Shown here: piece by piece, positions 55,961-64,000 of the stretch
Layout: every line of letters starts with the position of its first letter
Position numbering within the stretch: position 1 is the stretch's first letter
Assembly (NCBI GenBank): GCA_038503035.1
Contig: JAVSML010000040.1
Span: 496,001-560,000, forward strand
DNA length: 64,000 nt
Origin: Crocodylus rhombifer
Lineage: Eukaryota > Chordata > Crocodylia > Crocodylidae
Direction: 5' to 3'
Notes under the pieces: model-generated
Database searches by the model: none
Seen by the model: the letters and a program-made list of their open reading frames with translations, nothing else
Told to the model about the DNA's origin: nothing
Program-made: the position numbers and the translations under genes

Positions 55961-57574
55961 AGTCAGATCACAGCACGCATCCATCTCTCCAGACTTCCAG
56001 TTTGGGGCTGGGCTGTGCCCACTTCTCCCCACAACACTGGGCCATGCCTTCTTCCTCCCGCAGGGCCAGGCCATACCCACTCCCCTTGTGTGCTGGTTCA
56101 GGGCCAGGCCACTTCCTATCCTGCCCACCCCCCACCCACAGGGCCAACCCATGCTGCCTTCCCTCCACCCAGCCAGGTTTGGTTGCATCCATACACAGTT
56201 CCACTTCAGCTGTTCCAGTGCTGACATTTTGGGTTTGGTCCAACAAACACCCAAGACTTTACTGAATTACAAACTTCCATTATGAATTTACTGTTCAGTG
56301 AAACTGCTACTGACTATACCTTTGGGGCAGGGCAGGGAGCAGTGAAGAAGGGGGAAGACTGAGGGACTTGCAGGGCTTTGTAGAGGAAGTAGAGACAGAG
56401 ACCATCTTCAGAATCCTAACCTACTCTGCAACAACATTATTGCATTGCTTTTTTGTCTTCCTCCTTCTCCTAGTCCCAAATTCTCTTTCCTTCTCACCAT
56501 TAAATGAATAACTTATCTACTAACAAACCAGCTTCCTAACCTGGACCATGATGTAAAGTTTAGCTTGTTAATGCTAAAGACCTTCTGCCTGGATGACTTC
56601 CCAGAGCCTTGGTGCTCCCAGAATGTAACATCCTAAGTAGCCCCTCTGCAGTCTGTTTCACATTCCCTGACAGAAAGGATTTAGTTTAAGATTTTTCACC
56701 AGAACAGCTTGTACAACAAATAGCTTTTAGCATATACAATTTGCAAAGTTGCCAGTTTATCATGAATAGAGCTATTTGTAGTCTAGTCATATCATAAAAT
56801 CTTGTAAAAAACACAAAGAAGCTGCTCACTTTTCAGTTATGGTGCTTTTGAATTAATTTGAATCCAGATTGCCTCATGAGTATTGTTTGTTCCAATATGA
56901 AACAGTTTATGGTGATAAATTACAGCAGCATCACTTGAAAGCTGCCTGGAACAGTATATTACAGTTAAGGTTGAGTCAGCTTTTGCATAGTGTGTATATG
57001 GAGTACATGCTGAATTTTAGGTTGGAGACTAGATGTTGAAAAAAAGATCTCAGACAAAGCTTTTTTTGCCAAGATATAATATTTATGGACAGTACATCTG
57101 TAGGGAACTGAAGTCCCATGTTTCCAAGCATGGAAGTAGCAAAAAATCTAGCATTCTGACCACAGTTATGTTTGCCCATATCTACCATGGACCAGATATT
57201 TTCTTCTGGTTGCATGGTAAATAGACACCTTAAATACTTTACAAATTGTTCTTGTAATGGTACTTTCACAGCTGAGCCACTTACTATGTCCCCAAATACA
57301 ATTAATGGCAGATGTTATATGGCAGTATCATTTATAATATTTCATTATTCTACAAAATAATATTTCAAGACGCTTTTATGATCATAGTTAATTAACACCA
57401 AATTATAAAAATAATTTAATTATAATAAAAATACGGAGGGTACATTTGATGTACATGTACAGTCTATATTCTATTTTCCTGTACAAATATGTTCATGTGT
57501 TTACACTTCAATTCGTGGCACTGAACATAGTCTAGGAGAGTTTAGGAGAGTTATACTTCACAAAATCCAGGAGT
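55961..57574. other. GC-rich then AT-rich DNA, no gene
   Basis: 55961-56220 is C-rich and resembles the GGCCAGGCCA/CCATGCC units inside the 49569 element, so it may be a related repeat lacking ends. 56220-57574 is unique AT-rich DNA. Confidence 0.4.
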
Positions 57575-60055
57575 CATAGAAAATTAAGGTTGGAAAGGAC
57601 CTAAGGAGATCATCTAGGCTAACCTGTTCAAAACAGGACTATACCCAAATATATCATGCCAGCCAAGACTTTTTCTACTTAGGTCTCAGACATCTCAAAG
57701 GATGGAGATACTATAACCTTTCTGGATAACTTGTTCCAGAGCTTTACTACCCTCCATGTGAGATCTTTTCCTAATATCTAACCTAACCTTCCCTTGCTGT
57801 ATCTTGAGACTGTTGCTCCTTGTTCTGTCATCTGCCACCATTGAGAACAGTTCAGCTCCATCCCCTCTGGAACCCCCTTCAGGTAGTTGAAGGCTGTTAT
57901 TAAATGCTCCCTGAGATCTTCTTTTCTGCAGACTTTTTCTGATTTCATCCCTGTGTACCCAAGCAATACTCTTATTCTGCTCCTTACTAGCTTGTCCAAA
58001 TTTCCACTTCTTGTAAGCTTCCTTTTTGTGTTTTACCTCATTGAAGAGTTCTCTGCTCAGCCAAATTGGTCTTCTGCCATCAAGAAGGTTCATTCCTGCA
58101 CCCTTAGTACAGCTTATTTGAAGTATAATGCACTCTCCTGGATTCCTTTTTTCCTCAGATGGGCTTCCCAGGCACAAGCACACACAGAAAAAGATTAGCG
58201 GGCACACTGCACACACAAGCCATGTCAGCCGAGCTGGGTTGAAGTAACATGCTGTCTCTTCTGGGCATCTGTGGAATCCAATGCAGGAATGCAAAAAATA
58301 AAAAATAAAAAAAAGCACCTGCCAGCACAAACCAAAGTCAGCAGCTATCCTCCCAGGGGATCCCACCCATTGATTCCCATGGAAACCAGGGCCTGTGATC
58401 CAGAAGTTTCCACTAGAGAGTCTCATCCCCCTGGTTTGGTGATCTACACCAGACACCCATCGTGATGTCACCCTTAGTGCTGTCCCCTCTGACCCTAACC
58501 CAGAGACTTTCAACAGGCTTATCTCCAGCTTCACACTGTACCTCTAAACAATTATACAGCTCTTTTCCAAAAAGAGCAACTCTTCTTCCTCTTCTACTCG
58601 CCTGTACTTCCTGAACAGTCTAAATCCATCCATGACAGTACTCTGGTCATGTGAACTAGCCCATCAAGTCTCTGTTATTTCAATCACAACATAGTTCTGG
58701 GACCGTGCAAGAACTTCCAATTCTTCCTCCTTGTTTCCCAGGCTCTATGCATTTGTGTACAGACAAAGGGAAAAGGGGAGTCACGAACTACCACCACATG
58801 TCACTTCCTCTTGATGGCAGTGGTTTCAATCCTCCCAACCATAAGGAGGCCTGGCCCCTTCTGCTGATATGGAACATGCTCCTTTTCTGTTGCTAGGGTT
58901 ACACATCTGTTTTCCAGGAAAACTGGTACAGCTAGGGATGAAGATGTCAGCTTGCTGCGAGGGGTCACCAGCTTCCACTTTCCTGGGGATCCATGTCTGG
59001 TTTTTTTTCTATCACCCCCTCCACGGTCCCAGAGGTCTCTTCCAGCTTCAAACTGATGAAGTCTTCATGATGGAGGATGCTTTGGAGACTTGCCACCTCC
59101 TCCTGTAGCTCTCTTATTTGCTCCCTGAGGGACACCACCAGGAGACACCACTTGGATCACAGGTATTCCCCCACCTGGATGTCACTGAAAGGAAACTGCA
59201 TGGTGCAGTCCCCATCGCACCAAACCCGGACCTGAGTGGAAGCCTTGATTACGAGCAGTCCTGCCTAGACAGACACATCGCAGGTGCAAGCAGAGAAGTG
59301 GCTAGCAGCAATGGTTGTTCTGGCATTGAGACATCCTCCAATCATCTCTCTGTGTCTCTTAAATCTGCTGCCTACCTCTTCTTGCCCCTCTCCAACCAGA
59401 CCTTCCCTAGCAAACTCCCATGTCCAGTGCATCTTGGTCCTGAATGGTTCTCTTGCCATGCTAACCTGCTTCCTTTCACAAAGCTTACAGTGAAGGAAGC
59501 TGAGAGAGAGTTTCTGGGCAAACTCCCTAGCATGCTCTCCCTTACTCTGGTTTCTAGTTAAAAGACTTAAATATGGATCCAGCTGCTGACTTGCAGCTAC
59601 TTATGCCAAATATCTAGGTTAATTATTCTTAGTTAAGGAGAGACCTTACCATAAAGTCTCTCCTTCAAAGGGGGGGACAGCAAACTGGCCTGCAAACTGC
59701 TTGAAAACTACCCTATTTGCTGTCCCTGGTCACTCAGGGAGTATCCTTTTATACTCTCTTAGGCCTGGACTGGCTTAGGGCTTTTGTTAGAGATAGGCAG
59801 CAATCACTCAGATAGCAGCACTCCCAGCTGCTCAGAGCACAAGCCCAAACACACAGCCAACTAAACACTCACCAAGTCAAATACGCATACCGCCCTTGCT
59901 CACTTATCTTCCAAAAGCAGCAGAATCTGGTGTCTGGTTCCTCTTCCTCCTCCCTCTTAGTGAACTGCTTGTAAATTGCCTGGTTTGCTGTCCCTATTCA
60001 CTCATTTGATTTCCTTTGAAATCACCAGGATTTGAAGGTGCCCAGCTCCCCAGCA
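57575..60055 (-). mobile_element. CR1 LINE spanning ORF1 to 3' end, internally deleted
   Basis: The minus-strand order, from about 60055 downward, is as follows: 5' region; an ORF1 coiled-coil segment (LREQIRELQEEVASLQSIL, about 59075-59131); an endonuclease N-terminus (ITETxWASSHDQSTVMDGFR, about 58600-58670); the endonuclease-RT linker (PIWLSRELFNEVKHKKEAYK, about 58000-58070); and the CR1 3' end at 57575, where the plus strand shows AGGTTGGAAAGGACCTAAGG. RT is deleted between the linker and the C-terminus. It is an older, more diverged copy than those at 16-44 kb. Confidence 0.8.
57695..58534 (-). pseudogene. CR1 ORF2 relic with RT deleted
   Basis: A 279-codon open frame running through decayed CR1 ORF2. 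Residues near the middle (RPIWLSRELFNEVKHKKEAY) are the basic linker between endonuclease and RT. Soon after, the frame passes straight into the 3'-terminal region, where the adjacent frame (57778-57999) reads KEDLREHLITAFNYLKGVPE, typical of the CR1 C-terminal segment. No RT motif (SGVPQG, FADD) occurs. The frame is open by chance across a deletion joint and is not a gene. Confidence 0.75.
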
Positions 60056-60292
60056 CCAGGTCCTCACACTTACCAATTCTCAAAATTATATTATTTGCAA
60101 GAGGTTCCTATTCATTAGAAGAAATAAATGTCTTAAACCAGGTAGTATACCTGCATTCACAAACATAGCCTTATGACTGTTATGTAAAGAATCACCCTGC
60201 ACATTTGTACCCAGACATATGATAAAAAAGTTTGAGTTGCTATAGCACCCTCAAAATTGATTTTTCTTGTTTAATAAAATTTGGTGAGACGT
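60056..60292. other. Unique AT-rich DNA
   Basis: No feature recognised. Confidence 0.4.
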
Positions 60293-60361
60293 TGGGCCAA
60301 ATTACTCCCTGGCTTCTCTCCATTAAATCCAATGGAGCTAAACAGGGACTAATTTGGGCCA
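60293..60361. repeat. Palindromic MITE-like repeat
   Basis: TTGGGCCAAATTACTCCCTG faces CAGGGACTAATTTGGGCCA around a centre containing CTCCATT and AATGGAG. It is the same design as 13523-13588 (GGGCCAAATT...CCCTG arms), so the two belong to one dispersed family. Confidence 0.8.
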
Positions 60362-60650
60362 GTGCAATTATTTCTTAATTAACACATCAGGGCTGGAATT
60401 AACTATGGTGTTCAGAGTTTAAGATGCATGCAATGTTTGTAATGGAAACTCTCAAACCATTTTTACTTCAAGATTAATACTGTCCAAAGTGTCAGCACTA
60501 GAAAGCATTCAGGGTAATTATGAAACCACCATTGCCCCTTTTAATGGTCTTGAAGGTTTTGGAATAGAATGTGGTAATGGAGCCAGGTCTTTCTTTGACA
60601 CAAACCTGTTTATTTAGAAAGAGTATATATAAGCACAGAAGCAGAGTAAG

Positions 60651-60896
60651 TACTCACCCAGGGCTATCCAGCTAGAGGCCTGCAGGCCACTTGCATCCCC
60701 CAGGCTCCTTTACGGGCACCCTTCCCTTCATTGCTGCTACTGCTGTTGCAGCCAGGATCTCTAGGATCCTGCTCTCTCCCCTTCACCCTTGGGGGCATAG
60801 TGGCACAGCACATGGGGCCAAGGAGATCGGGAGGGCTTGGAGGACCTACAGCCTGGGCAGACCCCAGCTGCTCACATTGGACAGCCTTGCATTAGA
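60651..60896. mobile_element. Possible hAT-type element
   Basis: The left end CAGGGCTATCCAGCTAGAGG, then CCTGCAGG, and the reversed right end CAAGGCTGTCCAATG look like hAT termini. The flanks do not show a convincing 8-bp repeat. The interior is GC-rich and non-coding. Confidence 0.5.
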
Positions 60897-63187
60897 TCAT
60901 GCTGAGCAGTGTGGCTAGACAGCTGAGGATACTCAAACTAGGTAGTTTAAATCTAGCATGCATATCCCTACTCTAAACAGCAGTGTAGGTCTATCATCTC
61001 ATATTTTTGTTCTTTCTCTCCCGCTCACACAGACACAAATAGATCAAACCCTTATGCCTACATTTGTCATCATTGTTATGTTTGTCCAGGACATTCATAA
61101 ATAAATTACTCCAGCCACAAGAGTGGGAAACAGTTCTGCTAGATTGGCAGACACAGAACATATTGTAAATTTAAAGCAAAACTATACATGCATTGGCATT
61201 AGCAGATTCAACCAAAAGTGACTGTAGATTAACATGATCAGATTCAACACATCCACAAATCCCACAATCAAAGTCTGCAAAAACTCCCATCAGTTACTGG
61301 TTCAATTACTGTTATGGTTCACATGCAGGCTAATCCTTGGGCAGTAGTTTTCCATTGTTTCAGCAGTCACAAAGAAAAAGGATATTTAATTGTTCCTTTA
61401 CTTGGCCTGAATGGAAGGTGGCTAACATACCTGACAGCTTCTACTAACTGTCTGACCTCCAGCATAATACCATAAATAAACCTATTAATCAGACTGTATG
61501 GTTCATATAGGAGGTAATAAGATGACAAAGTGAAATAGTATAAAAATACTTAATAGAATGTAAATACTTCTGAAGCACCCACATGAACAACACCTCTGCA
61601 ATAGTTTCCCTGTGGTTGTCACTGTGAGGCTGAAGCCAGAAACTAAGACACGGTTATAAGCAAGATAGAAAAAAGTTGCAAATGAAGTACAATTTCCATC
61701 TTGCCCATCTGTAGAGATCTCATTGTTGACCTCTTGCTCTTAAAAAATGAAGCTACAAATTGCCTTTAACAACCCAAGGGCTACAGCATGTCTTAGCAGG
61801 AAATCAAGACTAGTAGGTTAAAAAGAAAATTAATATAATTACACAAAACCATTCAACCCACAAGATCTTTCATTTAATACACTTGCATTTACAGCTAGCC
61901 ATGTTATTTAAGCTTATGTTGCTTCTTTATATAGGAATACACATTATGGCCAGTGAAGAATTTTGAGTAACTCATGGTAAGCTTATAGGTGGGGTTTTTT
62001 GGTAGCCCCAAATGACTTGATTTTTGCTCAAGCAACCTCCAGGATAACCAAACCCAAACACAAAAAAAAGGTCTCTCCCAGGATTTGATTCTACAACAGT
62101 AAGTAGAAAAGACAGCATTCCCACAGCATGCTTCCCATCCACCTTACAGATCAAGAATGCCACAGTATGGAGCAAATATCTTTGAATTCTTTCCCATGAG
62201 TAAGAGCAGTCATTACAGCCTACCGGAACTCTTACTAAGTTGCATCTTGCATGGATAAGCAGTTTAGTTTCAAAGATTAGCTGCAATGTCCTGCAACTTT
62301 GCCAAGAGTCCCCTTTCTATTTAGAGCTCTCCATGAACCAGGCTTAGCCTTTGTTTAAAAGTAACAGTTTGAACCGTATACTGCCAAAAATAGATACAAT
62401 TAGAAAACAAGTGCAGTTTAACAATTGAACTATACAACTGAATATTTTCATTAGTATTCTAAAAAATACTCGTGGAACATGGTAACCACTATAGAATGAT
62501 CAAAATGTATCAGCTCACTCTCAACTAATAGCGTATTTGTACATACTGTTTTTATGTACTAAACAGCTTCCCCCCTTAACAATTTTAATCATCCAGAGTA
62601 ATTACTGGCATAGGATAATTCCTAAACAGATTGACAAATGTTTAGAATATAACTTCACTTCTCATGAATACAAAGTGTTTCACATGAAACTAAAAGCAAG
62701 TTTTGGTTGCATTTACCTGAAGGAAAAAAAGAAGCCTGGAAATCAAAATAAAGGTAATAAATAAAAATCCCCTTTCACTGCTGTGATCTTGCAAGTTTTA
62801 ATCATAAATAAGCAATAGGGTTTCACAAGCAAAGACTGAGCTATGTAAAAGTCAGTAATCAGGGGGAAGGCTGAAAAGCCCGTATAACAAAAAGGTTAAT
62901 AGTAATATCTTTTTTTTCACATTTTCTGGTTTAGAAGAAAGAGTCAAGTGAAATAAGCAAGGGGCTAGATAATTCTACAATACAGGGAAAACAAATGCAA
63001 CTTTCCAATCTTGAAAATTCCTTTGGATTCTTCTTTAGAGAGAATCATAATCTACCTACATAATCTACCTCTGTTGTTAAAGAGGCAACCGATTAATTAA
63101 GGGCCTGTATCAGATGCCGAGATACTTTTAGAAAAATAGCCCATAGTTTCCTGATGTCTCAGGAGAACTACAGAGCCCATGAATGAT
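60897..63187. other. Unique AT-rich DNA; possible 3' UTR of the exon at 63188
   Basis: No transposon ends are seen. If the candidate exon at 63188-63305 is real, part of this stretch would be its minus-strand 3' untranslated region. The first minus-strand AATAAA signal I noticed is near 60609, about 2.6 kb downstream. No other support exists. Confidence 0.35.
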
Positions 63188-63305
63188 TTATACTGAGGTT
63201 CCATCTCTTTCCTCCATGGCAGGACTGTATCCAGATACTGAACCTATCGTTGTGATTGCACTGTCCTCCTTCTCCGGGGATTCATACGGCACAGAAATGG
63301 AACCA
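63188..63305 (-). CDS. Candidate terminal coding exon with PDZ ligand
   Basis: On the minus strand CTGTTTTTTAATCAG is a strong polypyrimidine-plus-AG acceptor. It is followed by about 38 sense codons and a TAA stop. The exon would be entered in phase 2 (one base completes the first codon). The peptide is polar and acidic: it contains SVPYESPEKEDSAITTIG, then SVSGYSPAMEERDGTSV at the C-terminus. The last four residues G-T-S-V fit the class I PDZ-binding pattern (S/T-x-V), as is common in cytoplasmic tails of membrane proteins. Several CpG codons survive and no repeat overlaps. I do not recognise the gene. Upstream exons would lie beyond the right edge of the window. Confidence 0.45.
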
Positions 63306-64000
63306 CTGATTAAAAAACAGTTGGCAGGTTTTAACCTACTCTCTATGTTCATGAAAGGGTTGTTGGGAAAGGGAAATATGGTAACTGGAGACCAGCTATT
63401 GGCCACATACCAGCTTACGTCCACTTTCTGTTGAATCCAATCCCTGTATTACACCCATAATTAGGGAGGAACAGAGGGATCACACTTCAGAGTTAGTAGT
63501 TCTCTTGCCTCCTTCCTCCATTACATTCAGGTACCTTCCACTCATGCTTCAAATATTGCTTTCTAATGTACCAGGCAATTTTGATAAGGTCTTACAGTAA
63601 GAAACCATGATTAAACAGAATTTGACCTGCCCATCTCTAACCACAGTTTGTGTTGGCTGCTACAAAAACAATGGGAAGAAAAGCTCGCATCAAACACAGG
63701 AACTGTTGCAATGGAACAATGCAGAAATATAGTTAATCTTTTATCCCATCTTTTACAGGCTTCACTAACAACAAGAAAGAGAAAACATACTTACAAAGAA
63801 GAACTGAAAGAAAATCTACAGCCAGAGGTCAAGTATGAAATGGTTGCTTTCAGACTGCAGCTGTTAGGGCCAACTAAATTTAAAGGACCAGACTCAGAGA
63901 GCCAAACTGAGAGAACTAAATTCCCATGAGAGAGAATATCTGCAATAAGGCAAGTTAGAAAGGACTGGGTCATGAAAGTAGATGGCAAAATAATTTGTCA
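63306..64000. other. Unique DNA, upstream intron if the exon is real
   Basis: AT-rich sequence without repeats. The plus-strand frame at 63648-63929 has no start or splice support. No second minus-strand exon was found. Confidence 0.4.

Noticed and set aside
55357..56265. 302-codon plus-strand open frame
   Set aside because: It contains the translated GT microsatellite (Cys-Val runs) and CT tract, inside a hAT element and adjoining C-rich repeat.
63648..63929. 93-codon plus-strand frame as an exon
   Set aside because: There is no convincing acceptor or donor and the composition is that of the flanking DNA.

Overview
This is vertebrate nuclear DNA, gene-poor and dense in transposon copies. 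No bacterial operon, CRISPR array, rRNA or tRNA gene is visible. CR1-type LINEs dominate, and their 3' ends have the sauropsid form (an ATTCTATGA-type tail next to a block reading 'GGAAGGGACCT...GATCATC...AGTCCA' on the opposite strand). There are no Alu, L1 or B elements. CR1 dominance, abundant short hAT elements, palindromic MITE-like repeats and a SINE beginning with a 'GTAGCCGCGTTGGTCTGAG' head together suggest a reptile, most likely a crocodilian. The species is an inference.

Layout. 1-4.7 kb is largely unique AT-rich DNA with a possible conserved non-coding block near 2.9-3.6 kb. 4.7-6.0 kb is a DNA-transposon-like element with terminal inverted repeats (TIRs). 6-16.5 kb is unique sequence carrying scattered hAT elements, serial palindromes at 8.2 kb and a CRE-centred palindrome at 13.5 kb. 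16.56-18.1 kb is a CR1 and 18.1-18.8 kb is one hAT element nested in another. 20.3-20.8 kb looks like a developmental enhancer. 21.28-22.72 kb is a probable solo LTR with internal tandem repeats. 25.4 kb holds a candidate coding exon. 27.1-30.6 kb is a hAT element split by a 2.5-kb CR1. 36-39 kb holds two hAT elements, a foldback SINE and another TIR element, followed by a second conserved-looking block at 39.0-39.7 kb. 41.3-44.8 kb is a pile-up of three CR1 fragments with a hAT element inside one of them. 49.5-55.96 kb has three hAT elements, a degenerate LINE C-terminus and a CR1 piece. 57.6-60.05 kb is an internally deleted CR1 spanning ORF1, endonuclease and 3' end. 63.2 kb holds a candidate terminal exon ending in a PDZ-ligand motif.

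Function. No intact gene can be called. Every long ORF is a decayed CR1 reading frame or low-complexity sequence in a repeat. Two short minus-strand open segments with good splice acceptors (25375-25484 and 63188-63305) are the only candidates for host coding sequence. Their intron phases differ, so if both are real they are not simple alternatives after one shared exon.

The best-supported result is structural. At least ten short elements show hAT-type ends, and nine have flanking 8-bp target-site duplications (TSDs) of 7 or 8 matching bases that can be read directly. hAT and CR1 copies are nested reciprocally, which gives a relative order of insertion. No previously undescribed biological system is convincingly present.
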